From: Bizionia myxarmorum
Lineage (GTDB): Bacteria; Bacteroidota; Bacteroidia; Flavobacteriales; Flavobacteriaceae
Assembly: GCF_008086205.1 (NCBI RefSeq)
Contig: NZ_VSKK01000001.1
Coordinates: forward strand, 1,798,001 to 1,862,000
Direction of reading: 5' to 3'
DNA: 64,000 nucleotides
Part shown: piece after piece, positions 38,232 to 47,243 of the stretch
How the letters are laid out: every line of letters begins with the position of its first letter
Position numbering within the stretch: position 1 is the first letter of the stretch
Made by a program: the position numbers and the translations under genes
The notes under the pieces: model-generated
What the model was told of the DNA's origin: nothing
The model's input: the letters and a program-made list of their open reading frames with translations, nothing else
Database searches by the model: none

Positions 38232-41200
38232 ATGAAGATACCTTTTCAGAGTTTGTTTAAATCTAAAAAAATAGAAATTAAGAGGAATACTTTGATTAGT
38301 TCACTTGCCCCCAAAGTATTAGCAAGAAAGGAAGATGTTGAAAAGATTCAACCGTATTTAGATAAACTTAATGAAACGATAGATACAAAGGGTATTAATA
38401 ATATTGCTTTAACTGGCGGTTACGGTTCTGGTAAAAGTACAATAATAGGAACATTTAAAGAATTAAATCCACAATACGCATTCTTAAATATATCATTAGC
38501 TTCATTTAATAAGAAAAAAAGTGAAGATAAATTATCTTCATCTGAAAAGAAGTTGCTGAAGGAAGAATTAGAAAGATTGTTAGAGGTAAGTATTTTGCAA
38601 CAAATATTTTATCATGTTAAACCTTCCGAAATCCCTGAATCACGTTTTAAAAGAATTATCAATATTCCCAACTGGAAAGTATGGTGCATTTCTATTGGAT
38701 TTATTCTATGGGTTTCAAGTGCTATATTATTATTAAAATACGATTACTTAGATAAAATCAATCCGAATAGTTGGAATAGTAAAAATAATTTTGATTGGTT
38801 TGCTCTTGTCATATTCTTAATAGCATTTGTTGGAATGGGTTTGTTTTCCAAGTTGATTATCAGATTATTCAGTAACTCAAAAATTAATAAAGTAAACATT
38901 AAAGGAGAGTTAGAATTAGGCGATAATGTGAATAAATCCGTTTTTAATGAGCATTTAGAAGAAATTTTATACTTCTTTGAAAGAACAAAATATGATGTTA
39001 TACTAATTGAAGACCTAGACAGGTTTGATAGTACAGATATATTTACAAAACTTAGGGAAATCAATATTCTTTTAAATAATTCAAAACTTATAAATAGAGA
39101 AATTAGCTTTGTTTATGCTGTGGGAGATGATTTATTTGAAGATAAAAAAGAAAGAGTAAAATTCTTCGAATATATTATTCCTGTTATCCCTTTTATTAAT
39201 TCATCAAATGCGGATGAACAGTTGAGAACATTGATTAAAGAATCTGGATTAGATGAAAGTATATTTACTAAAGAATTTATATCAGATGTTATTACGTTTA
39301 TCGACGATATTGATATGCGCTTATTAACAAACATTTTCCACGAATTTGTAATTTACAGAAACACCTTAAAGCCTGAATTCATTAAGAAAAATGATGAATT
39401 ATTTGCGATGATAATTTATAAGAATATTGACCCTAAAGATTTTACTAAGCTTAACAAAAAAGAAGGAAAACTGTATGAGTTAATTAATAATAAGGGAAGT
39501 TATATAAAAAAAATTATTAGTGAAATGGATGGTAAAATTATACTTAAAAGTTCTCAAATTGCAGACATTGAAGTACATACAATAACTGATTTTGAGGAAT
39601 TAAATAGTGTTTATTTTCGGAAGATATTATCAAAGTTGCCTAACAAAGCATTGATTGACTATGTTATTAGGGGAATTGATTTTGAAAAGTTAGTTGAAAC
39701 TCAAAGTGTAACTTATAAATACTATCAATATAATAATTTATATGAAGACAATTTAAGGTTTAAATTTTCAGAAATTGAGAATGAAGTTAATCCTGTTTTT
39801 ACCTATGGGGAAAGAGTAGGGTTGATAGAATCTAAACGCAATAATAAAGTTAATATACTAAAAAATGAAATTGATAAATTAAAATCAAAAAAAACAGTAA
39901 TTGAAAATTGGGATTTAAAGCAAATATTCAATGAAGTGGATATTAACGAATACTTAAACGATTTTTCAAATAATAGCTTACTAAGAAACTTAATTTTAAA
40001 TGGATATATCAATGAAAATTATAACGATTATATTTCTTTATTCCACGAAGTATCAATAACAAAAGAAGATTTTACTTTCGAAAGAAATGTTAAAGCAGGA
40101 TATTCCACAGATTTTAATTATAAACTAAGTGATAAAGTTGAAAATTTAATAGTGAAAATAGATGAAAGGTATTTTGCAAGAGAAGCAATATTAAATTTTG
40201 ATTTATTAGATTATTTAGGAAATAACTATAGCAGACATTCCAATAAATATGATGCTATTATTAGTTTGTTAAGTAATGAAAAAGATAAATCTATACAGTT
40301 TATAGATGAATATATTAAAAATGAAGAAGGATCATTAAGAGTTTTTATTGAAAAATTAGTAGAAAATTGGAAAGGATTTTGGGAATATATTTATTCAAAA
40401 AGCAATCATAGTGAGGAAAGAGAAAATAAATATTTAGAACTTATTATCAGGTTTTCTAAGGTTGAAACAATTTTAAAAAATCAAAATAATAATTTATTAA
40501 AAATTGGAATTGAAGAAAAACAAAATTTTTTGTCACTAATTAAAAATACAGAAAATCTGGATTATTTCGAAAAGGTAACAATCCTTCTCAAAGAGTTGAA
40601 TGTTGAATTTGAGAAGTTAGATGATCCGAATGAAGAAACAAATAAACTGTTTAACTATGTATACAATAACAATCATTATAAAGTAAATAAGGTCAATTTA
40701 TTACAAATGTTTCTGCTATTTGGAAAAGAGAGTGTAGAAGTAGATTTTAATAGATCAAATTATTCAGAAATATTGAAATCAGAGTGTAAGCCATTGATAG
40801 ATTACATTAATTCTAATATTACTACCTATGTGGAGAATGTGTATTTAAAGTTGGAAGAAAATAAATTCACAGATGAGAATAGCTTAATTAAATTGTTGAA
40901 TGACAAAGTCTTAAGTGGTAAGTCAAAAGTTAAAGTAATTCAAAAGGTTGAAACTAAAATATCTGAATTAAGGAAGATTAACGAATTAGAAATCAAAACA
41001 CAACTGCTAATAAATGATAGAGTTACTCCAAAATGGAATAACGTAATTGATTATTATACAGTATCTGAAAATAAGATAAATGAAAGTCTGATTAAATTTT
41101 TAGAGTTTGAAGGTGTTAATGAAGAACTATCAAAGGTTAAGTTATTAAAAGAGAATGAAACTTTTGAAGGAAGCCTTTTGGTGTGTAATGATATAACTGA

Positions 41201-41864
41201 TGAAACTTACATAAAAATATTAAATAGTATATATTTTAGATACAGCAAATTGGAATTTAAAGATTTGAATGGAGATAAAGCTATTGCATTATCTAATAAA
41301 ATTCTTACTACATCGAAATCAAATTATAATGTGTTAAGAGAATATTTCCCTGACAATCATATTACATTGATTGAAAGGAGTTTTGTGAAATTTATTGAAA
41401 ATATTAATGATTTTGAAACAGATGAAGATGATGTTTTGTTGGTTTTGAAATCTGAAAAAATTGGTATCGACAATAAGTTTGTTTATATCACTCAATTAGA
41501 GCAAAACATCATTGTAGATAGCAAAGAACTATCTAAAGTAATTGGTAATATCATTCTGCGAAAATCAACAAAACTTGAGTTTGATTATAACACGATAGAA
41601 GCTTTGGTTAAAAATGCTCACTTAATGGGAGATAAAGTTAGAATAGTTAATTTATATATTACTGATCTGAATGATTCGAACATAATTTCTCTATTGAAGA
41701 ATATTGGGGGCTATGATAAACTATTTGTAAAAGGTAAGCCGACTTATGCTAAATCTGATTATAACGATGTATTATTTAGAAAATTAAAGTCAAAAAATCT
41801 CATTAAGAATTTCTACGATGATAGTTGGAATGATTCTAAATTTCGGGTTACAACAAATCATTAA
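38232..41864 (+). CDS. KAP/YobI-like P-loop NTPase with two membrane helices, 1210 aa
   Basis: The protein has a P-loop GGYGSGKST (62-70), two membrane helices inserted in the NTPase domain (about 151-168 and 188-210), Walker B VILIEDLDRF (256-265) and the typical SFVYAVGDDLFED segment after it. This arrangement is that of KAP NTPases, closest to the YobI-like branch. The remaining 900 residues are helical, charged and unrecognised. KAP NTPases are often encoded in phage-defence and mobile regions, but no function is proved here. The gene is visibly more AT-rich than the flanking core genes, which suggests transfer. It begins 32 bases after the cas9 fragment and ends 22 bases before the CRISPR array, filling the cas9 position. 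Confidence 0.8.
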   Translation: MKIPFQSLFKSKKIEIKRNTLISSLAPKVLARKEDVEKIQPYLDKLNETIDTKGINNIALTGGYGSGKSTIIGTFKELNPQYAFLNISLASFNKKKSEDKLSSSEKKLLKEELERLLEVSILQQIFYHVKPSEIPESRFKRIINIPNWKVWCISIGFILWVSSAILLLKYDYLDKINPNSWNSKNNFDWFALVIFLIAFVGMGLFSKLIIRLFSNSKINKVNIKGELELGDNVNKSVFNEHLEEILYFFERTKYDVILIEDLDRFDSTDIFTKLREINILLNNSKLINREISFVYAVGDDLFEDKKERVKFFEYIIPVIPFINSSNADEQLRTLIKESGLDESIFTKEFISDVITFIDDIDMRLLTNIFHEFVIYRNTLKPEFIKKNDELFAMIIYKNIDPKDFTKLNKKEGKLYELINNKGSYIKKIISEMDGKIILKSSQIADIEVHTITDFEELNSVYFRKILSKLPNKALIDYVIRGIDFEKLVETQSVTYKYYQYNNLYEDNLRFKFSEIENEVNPVFTYGERVGLIESKRNNKVNILKNEIDKLKSKKTVIENWDLKQIFNEVDINEYLNDFSNNSLLRNLILNGYINENYNDYISLFHEVSITKEDFTFERNVKAGYSTDFNYKLSDKVENLIVKIDERYFAREAILNFDLLDYLGNNYSRHSNKYDAIISLLSNEKDKSIQFIDEYIKNEEGSLRVFIEKLVENWKGFWEYIYSKSNHSEERENKYLELIIRFSKVETILKNQNNNLLKIGIEEKQNFLSLIKNTENLDYFEKVTILLKELNVEFEKLDDPNEETNKLFNYVYNNNHYKVNKVNLLQMFLLFGKESVEVDFNRSNYSEILKSECKPLIDYINSNITTYVENVYLKLEENKFTDENSLIKLLNDKVLSGKSKVKVIQKVETKISELRKINELEIKTQLLINDRVTPKWNNVIDYYTVSENKINESLIKFLEFEGVNEELSKVKLLKENETFEGSLLVCNDITDETYIKILNSIYFRYSKLEFKDLNGDKAIALSNKILTTSKSNYNVLREYFPDNHITLIERSFVKFIENINDFETDEDDVLLVLKSEKIGIDNKFVYITQLEQNIIVDSKELSKVIGNIILRKSTKLEFDYNTIEALVKNAHLMGDKVRIVNLYITDLNDSNIISLLKNIGGYDKLFVKGKPTYAKSDYNDVLFRKLKSKNLIKNFYDDSWNDSKFRVTTNH

Positions 41865-41885
41865 AACGAGTGCTAACACTTGGTA

Positions 41886-42053
41886 GTTGTGGTTTGATTA
41901 AAGATTAGAAAACACGATATTGCAGCTGCGTGAAATGAACACGCTAATACGGTTGTGGTTTGATTAAAGATTAGAAAACACGATATTATTGTTTACAACG
42001 TTGTTGGGTATGATTAGGTTGTGGTTTGATTAAAGATTAGAAAACACGATATT
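41886..42053 (+). CRISPR. Minimal type II-C CRISPR array, three repeats and two spacers
   Basis: Three identical 36-nt repeats lie at 41886-41921, 41952-41987 and 42018-42053, each beginning GTTGTGGTTTGATTAAAGAT and ending AACACGATATT. Two spacers of 30 nt each (41922-41951 and 41988-42017) separate them. The repeat start pairs with the tracrRNA at 37675-37762, so the crRNA sense is the plus strand. No degenerate terminal repeat is present. The repeat and spacer lengths are normal for flavobacterial type II-C. Confidence 0.97.
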
Positions 42054-42110
42054 AGTTGGCCTGTTACCTTCTGGTATTGAGTAAAATAAGATGATATATC
42101 GTTTAAAAAA

Positions 42111-42330
42111 ATGCTTCTTTTTTGCCTTGATAAAGCACTATTGAAGCATTTTTCAGTTTTTATTTATTTTTGAGAAGGGACAGCTCGCGAGCTTTCCGTA
42201 CATAAATCATTAGTTGAAAGGGAAATATTAATTTGAGAAATGTTTCTTTATGGCCTTGATAAAGCGATTTTGAAGCATTTTTTAGTTTGTATTTAATTGT
42301 TTGTAGGGACAGCTCGCGAGCTGTCCGTAC
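42111..42330. repeat. Two REP-like elements in tandem, 91 bp each
   Basis: Copies at 42111-42201 and 42240-42330 (129 bp apart) share ATGCTTC/ATGTTTC...TTGATAAAGC...GAAGCATTTTT (an inverted repeat stem) followed by a palindrome: GGACAGCTCGCGAGCTGTCC (42307-42326, perfect 20-mer) and, with one mismatch, 42178-42197. Such palindromes next to a Y1 transposase gene are typical of RAYT/REP pairs. Confidence 0.85.
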
Positions 42331-42367
42331 GGGAATATTTTTTATATTCATATAATTAATTTAATTA

Positions 42368-42910
42368 ATGATGAAGGATAGGAAGCGAAATAGATTAAAA
42401 GGATATGATTATTCTCAGGATAATTTATATTTCGTTACAATTTGTGTGAAGGATAGGATTTGCTGTTTTGGAAAAATTATTGAGGAGTTAGATTTTGGTG
42501 AGACAAGTAATGATTTGTCTGTATGTGAGGGTGCATTACAATATAGAATACAATTAAATGAATATGGAATTATTGTAAAAGAAAGATTGTTGTGGCTAGA
42601 AACCCAATATCCATATGTTATTTTAGACAATTTTGTGGTTATGCCAAATAATGTTCATGCGGTTATTGAAATAGATAGTTTAAAGATCTCAGACAAAGTG
42701 GTTAAAATAAAATCGTTATCAAGTTTGGTTGGAGCTTTTAAAACCACATCTTCTAAATTAATTCATGAGACTGGTTTTCTTGATTTTTCTTGGCAACGTT
42801 CTTTTCACGATCATATAATTAGAACGCAATCATCTTATCAGAATATTTCCAATTACATAGATTTAAATCCCCAAAAGTGGCAACAGGATTCTTTATTTTC
42901 CGAAGTTTAA
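42368..42910 (+). mobile_element. RAYT-type (REP-associated, Y1) transposase, HUH motif altered
   Basis: The 180-residue protein belongs to the REP-associated tyrosine transposases (IS200/IS605-like TnpA fold): NLYFVTICVKDRICCFG, DNFVVMPNNVHAVIEI, SSLVGAFKTTSSKLIHETG, FSWQRSFHDHIIR and SNYIDLNPQKW are in order. The usual HUH motif in MPNHxH is here MPNNVH (Asn95-Val96-His97), so the first metal-binding His is missing; the Tyr (Tyr163 in NYIDLNP) remains. It may be inactive or a host-adapted copy. It starts with ATGATG and ends 4 bases inside the end of cas2, tail to tail. The REP-like elements directly precede it. Confidence 0.85.
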
Positions 42911-43236
42911 AATAGTTCCAATTGCGTAGGTTGAGGTTCCTTGAGAACTTCCGCTTTTCCCCAAAAGTTCATAATGTTTCCAAATTGCTTATCTGTAATT
43001 CGTAAAATGCTTACTTTGCCCAAAGGTGGTAATAAGCGTTTAATTCTTTTTTCGTGTGCATCTGCACTTTCGCTGCTTGCACAATGACGCATGTAAACAG
43101 AGTACTGCATCATATTAAAGCCGTCTTTTAATAAGTTTTTTCTAAATCCAGCCGCATTGCGCCTGTCTTTAGCGGTGTCTGTTGGTAAATCAAAAAATAC
43201 AAATAACCACATAATTCTATATCCGTTTAGTTCCAT
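42907..43236 (-). CDS. cas2: CRISPR-associated endonuclease Cas2 (type II)
   Basis: The 109-residue Cas2 starts at ATG 43236 (MELNGYRIMWLFVFFDLPTD) with the conserved Asp16, followed by KDGFNMMQYSVYMRHCAS and a C-terminal QPTQLELF. A longer frame beginning at 43278 is inside cas1 and is rejected. Its start overlaps the end of cas1 by 10 bases. The Asp and overall size are intact, so it could pair with Cas1 in spacer integration. Confidence 0.95.
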   Translation of the reverse strand: MELNGYRIMWLFVFFDLPTDTAKDRRNAAGFRKNLLKDGFNMMQYSVYMRHCASSESADAHEKRIKRLLPPLGKVSILRITDKQFGNIMNFWGKAEVLKEPQPTQLELF

Positions 43237-44111
43237 AATTTTGGATACTTTATTTTCTTTCGTTTTCCCGCATAACACTGTTGCAAAGAACTGGCTGTTT
43301 TTTGAATTGCCACCATTAACGGACTTTTTTCATCCTTGAAATAAACTGTTCGTGTGAGTGTTTGCAGTAGTATCGATTTAATTTCGGTATTCAATTCTTG
43401 CTCATCATAGTGCTGCATGATGGTATGAACGGCTTCATCTATTATAGGGCGAAAAGGTTCCATAATATCATCGGCTAAAGCAAAAGCATTGTATTTACTT
43501 TTATGATGAATTCCCAATGTGTTTAAAAGTCCACTTCCAGATAGGGCTCGTGCAGTGGCTGCCCTTAAAATAGCGTACCCATAATTTAAAAAATTGTTTG
43601 GATAATCGCCAAAACGTTCCCGCCTAAAGCTTGAATCAAAAAAAGACTTCCAATAAAAACTGGCAGCAACACCTTCCATATTGGTTGTGTCTCCACTTGT
43701 TACTTTGCTGGCTAAAAACTCAAAATTGTTTTTTGATTTCGTTATTGTAGTTAATAGTTTTCCTTGATTATTTATTTTCTCTTTGACGGTTTGCTGCCAA
43801 AGCTGTTTTTTAAGTGGCATGCTAGCTTGAATTTGATTTCTAAACATTTCTTGCTGGATATGATGGCTGTTCAGATTGAGAAATAAACCATTTGGCAAGT
43901 GTGTTTTTCCACAGATAATAACGGCACTATTGTTTTCAACTAGTAAATTTAAAGCGGTAATGCTTATATAAACTTCTGGATTATCAATAACAATAAATCC
44001 TATATCTTCAATTGGAATAGAAGCTTCTCGCGATTCACTCTTTATTTTTAATTGTAAATTTTCGCATGTTATTTTACTTTTTTTCTCAATAAGAATTGTT
44101 TTTTTAAGCAT
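43227..44111 (-). CDS. cas1: CRISPR-associated integrase Cas1 (type II)
   Basis: The 294-residue Cas1 contains the metal-binding residues Glu146 (NMEGVAASFYW), His202/203 (LGIHHKSKYNAF) and Glu218 (DDIMEPFRP), all intact, and an N-terminal beta domain. Type II Cas1 works with Cas2 to cut and integrate spacers, usually helped by Cas9 for PAM choice. It lies upstream of cas2 on the minus strand and the two overlap. The cas1-cas2 pair points towards the array and is opposite in strand to the cas9 fragment. Confidence 0.95.
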   Translation of the reverse strand: MLKKTILIEKKSKITCENLQLKIKSESREASIPIEDIGFIVIDNPEVYISITALNLLVENNSAVIICGKTHLPNGLFLNLNSHHIQQEMFRNQIQASMPLKKQLWQQTVKEKINNQGKLLTTITKSKNNFEFLASKVTSGDTTNMEGVAASFYWKSFFDSSFRRERFGDYPNNFLNYGYAILRAATARALSGSGLLNTLGIHHKSKYNAFALADDIMEPFRPIIDEAVHTIMQHYDEQELNTEIKSILLQTLTRTVYFKDEKSPLMVAIQKTASSLQQCYAGKRKKIKYPKLWN

Positions 44112-44389
44112 GTTACGTCTGTTTGGTAGATTCTAGATATAAAATTTCATTCTAATAAAAAAAATATATAGGTATAAGACTAATATTTTGGTTTATAGGA
44201 ACGTTCACTTGAAAAAAGCAATTTCAGAAAGCAACCATAATACATCTATTACTTTTGAAGGGATTTGTTTGAATAAGCTTGGAGATTTGGAATAGAGTCG
44301 TATTTATTTAAAATTAAACTGATTATTAAATTCTGGTTTATAAATGTTATTTTTGAAGTCTAACAATTAGTATCCTCCAATTTTAGTTT

Positions 44390-44782
44390 ATGACGTATCA
44401 AGATATGTTTGTCCTTTTTTGGGATCAAGTCAAGGAAAGTATTCATGAAGAACGCTTTGCGAAATTAACTATGGCAAAAACCATTGGTAAACCTAACTTA
44501 AAAAATATTTTTGTCCGGCCAATTTATTCGGAAAATGACTTTAAGGTGTTAGTGAAATTACGCTATGCTTCAAAGGAAACTGAAGATGAGGAACAGGAAC
44601 TTGACTTAGAGGCCGCTTTTGAGTTTTTAAAATCGCATTTAAAAACCTCTTTTTCAACTGTGCTTTTATTTACCACTACAAAAGATGTGACCTTCAAAAT
44701 TAATAAGAAAGGTGCAGGCAGCATCATTGAAAAGGCACCGACCTTTCGCGATGTAACCCAAGCTAAAAATGATTCTAAATAA
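44390..44782 (+). CDS. Hypothetical cytoplasmic protein, 130 aa
   Basis: No family is recognised. The product is acidic with a K/E-rich middle (RYASKETEDEEQELDLEAAF) and a beta-rich C-terminal half (STVLLFTTTKDVTFKINKK), without signal peptide or membrane helix. It has normal codon use, an ATG start and stands alone between cas1 and the potassium channel gene, on the strand opposite both. It may mark the right border of the accessory region. Confidence 0.6.
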   Translation: MTYQDMFVLFWDQVKESIHEERFAKLTMAKTIGKPNLKNIFVRPIYSENDFKVLVKLRYASKETEDEEQELDLEAAFEFLKSHLKTSFSTVLLFTTTKDVTFKINKKGAGSIIEKAPTFRDVTQAKNDSK

Positions 44783-44898
44783 TTTTGATGTTACTATTCA
44801 TCGGTTGTCTTCTATGGGTTTAGATACGATTATTTATTCCTTATACTAATTACTTGCAGATAATCACTTCAAAATTTATTGGCCTTTTAAAATGATCA

Positions 44899-46605
44899 TT
44901 ACACACCGTTAACATATATTTTATTGAATTTATGTTTCATGTCTATATTACCCAGCATGACAATTTCGGCACCGTGTGGAAGTATTGTTTTTGCGGACAG
45001 TAAGGTTACAACTTCAGAATTTTCTTTTATGGCAATAACAGATAATCCCGTTTTAGCGCCAATACCAGATTCTGAAAGTGTTTTGCCTTCTAATGATTTT
45101 GGAATCGGGATAATAAACAAGGTAAAACCTTCACCAAGTACCGTTAGTTCCTGACCTTTTGAAATAGATAATACCGCTTCAGAACCTAATGTGGAGTAAC
45201 TTAATACAAAATCGGCTCCTGCTTTTTGCATAATATCAATATTTCGAGTTTCAGATATACGACTTACTATTCTTACGTCTTTGTTTAATTGGCGACAATA
45301 GGAGGCGAGATAAATATTCATGGTATCGTCATGGGTAGTCAGTAATACCGAAGGCGCTTCTAAAATCCCTGCTTTTGTTAGTAGTTGGTAATCTGCAGCG
45401 TCACCAATAAAAACCTGATTGCAAAAAGGACTTACTTTTTTGCATACCTCTGGATCCTTGTCAATAACATTCACTAAAACGCCATTTTTATGCAAGGATT
45501 TTGCGGCTGATAATCCTACTTTACCTGCTCCAATTAGTAAGACAGGATTCGGGTTTACGTTATAATCAATGAAAAGTTCATCAATTTTATTGAGTTGTTC
45601 TTTGTTGCCTATGATAACCAGAACACTATCGTGTGTTAATATTTCATCCCCTTTTATAGGTTGCAATCTTCCTCGCTCCCAAATACCTACAATACTTACC
45701 CCAAATTTTTGTCTTAAGCCTATATCCCCAATAATTTTAGAAACCAAAGGTGTATTGTGAATAGGTAATTCTGCGATTAGTAGATCTTCATACTGTCCTA
45801 TGGCATGAGATTCTGCATGCTGTGTGTTTACTCTATTGGCCAATTGTTCACCAAGCCATTTTTTTACTGGCAATACATGATCAGCGCCGCTTAATTGCTG
45901 CACATCCACAGATTCTATATCGGTAGCTATGGCAACTATGGGAATATTAGGTGCAATTTCCCTAATAGTGAGTATGATTTTAGTATTTAAAATATCATTT
46001 CTATTGACCAAAACCATTTTGGCATCCTTAATATTTGCAGCAACAAAGGTTTTCTCGTCATCTAATTCCCCAAATAATACGGACACAAGATCATCATGAT
46101 TTTTAAGCGCTTTTTCTAGATCATTTTCTATTACGAAATAAGGGATGTTATCCTGTTTGAGTCGCTCGGTAAGGTCTCTAGCTATAATATCATAAGAACA
46201 GATTAGGATGTGATCTTTTGTTCTAGTAGGCACTTGCCGAAGCACCTTATTATTCTTTTTTGATTCTAAAAGTGGGATATAAAAGTGTCTAATGAAGGCA
46301 AACGGTAAGACAATCATTAACATAAAAATGCCAGAAAGTAAAACCACAATACTGAAAAGACGGCCGAGGTCGGATGAAAATGTGATGTCTCCGAACCCAA
46401 GCGTACTCATAACAGTAAGTGTCCAGTAAAAACCTGTTATCCAAGAGTGATTTTGACCTTCATACGCCATTATAAAATGGAAAAGAATAGAATAAATTAT
46501 GATGACCACTCCTAAAAGCGCCAAATATTTAAGCAAGACCTTATAGTTTTTTTTAAAGTCTCTGTCGCTCACATAATAAGCCAACTGGCTGCCAATAAAT
46601 TTCAT
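44899..46605 (-). CDS. Potassium channel protein with two RCK domains
   Basis: The 568-residue protein has an N-terminal two-helix channel domain (about residues 23-110) with selectivity filter TLGFGD, then two TrkA-N/RCK units (Rossmann fragments ILICSYDIIARDLTERL and LLIGAGKVGLSAAKSLHKNG) and a TrkA-C part near the end. Such proteins conduct K+ and are gated by nucleotides or ions bound to the RCK ring. The filter has Phe in place of the usual Tyr and Leu in place of Val. It is a single gene. Confidence 0.92.
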   Translation of the reverse strand: MKFIGSQLAYYVSDRDFKKNYKVLLKYLALLGVVIIIYSILFHFIMAYEGQNHSWITGFYWTLTVMSTLGFGDITFSSDLGRLFSIVVLLSGIFMLMIVLPFAFIRHFYIPLLESKKNNKVLRQVPTRTKDHILICSYDIIARDLTERLKQDNIPYFVIENDLEKALKNHDDLVSVLFGELDDEKTFVAANIKDAKMVLVNRNDILNTKIILTIREIAPNIPIVAIATDIESVDVQQLSGADHVLPVKKWLGEQLANRVNTQHAESHAIGQYEDLLIAELPIHNTPLVSKIIGDIGLRQKFGVSIVGIWERGRLQPIKGDEILTHDSVLVIIGNKEQLNKIDELFIDYNVNPNPVLLIGAGKVGLSAAKSLHKNGVLVNVIDKDPEVCKKVSPFCNQVFIGDAADYQLLTKAGILEAPSVLLTTHDDTMNIYLASYCRQLNKDVRIVSRISETRNIDIMQKAGADFVLSYSTLGSEAVLSISKGQELTVLGEGFTLFIIPIPKSLEGKTLSESGIGAKTGLSVIAIKENSEVVTLLSAKTILPHGAEIVMLGNIDMKHKFNKIYVNGV

Positions 46606-47002
46606 AACTGGAATTTTTAAATGGGGTTTGGGCTATGGTTTTTTTAGATTCCTAATCTATGTTATTTACTTCATGTTTTTCTTTTGGTGAAGTGGACCTC
46701 AAATATACTACACATAAGCTAATTTTATGGTAGTAAACGCTTTTGTTTTAGGCGGTTTAGTTCCGTATTTCTAATTAAAATAGTGCGTTGGCATTAGATT
46801 ATTTGAAATTTAACAGATGCCAATCATTAGTTGCAGTTTAATATTTCAAATAAGGTGAATATAATTTATATGTGATTTGTTAGAAACCATCCAGATCACT
46901 ATAATATTACAGGTGTTCAAAATATACTATGCTGATGGAAACTTAACACGAAAACATTTTTGGACTAATTTATTATACCAACTGAAAAACCTAAAAGAAT
47001 AA
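46606..47002. other. Intergenic stretch without a recognisable gene
   Basis: AT-rich upstream region of the potassium channel gene. No ORF with coding character and no clear structured RNA was seen. Confidence 0.45.
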
Positions 47003-47033
47003 AAACCTGCCGCACTAGAGGTGGAGCAGGTTC
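47003..47033 (-). terminator. Terminator-like hairpin downstream of the DUF285 lipoprotein gene
   Basis: The stem AACCTGC / GCAGGTT (47004-47010, 47026-47032) with an inner CAC/GTG pairing is followed by TTTTTATTC on the minus strand, about 210 bases past the lipoprotein stop codon at 47244. Confidence 0.6.
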
Positions 47034-47243
47034 TATTTTGATTGTTTTTTAGTCGCGTTATACCAACATCATGGATTCCATGGTACATGTTTAATTTGAT
47101 TTCATTTACTTAGAGGATAAATGAGTGTTCATATTATTTTTTTAGGGTTTAAAAGTCTTATGTGTAAAATCTATAAATGATGTTTTCTGTACAACTTTCA
47201 TTTATGTGGGAAAGGATCCTTTTGCCATTCAAATAATTTTGTT

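Noticed and set aside
43237..43278. Longer N-terminus for Cas2
   Set aside because: The extra 14 residues lie inside the cas1 end, and ATG 43236 gives the standard Cas2 beginning.
44112..44389. Search for the missing cas9 C-terminus upstream of cas1 on the minus strand
   Set aside because: No frame shows RuvC-III, HNH or PAM-interacting features; only short unrelated frames are found.
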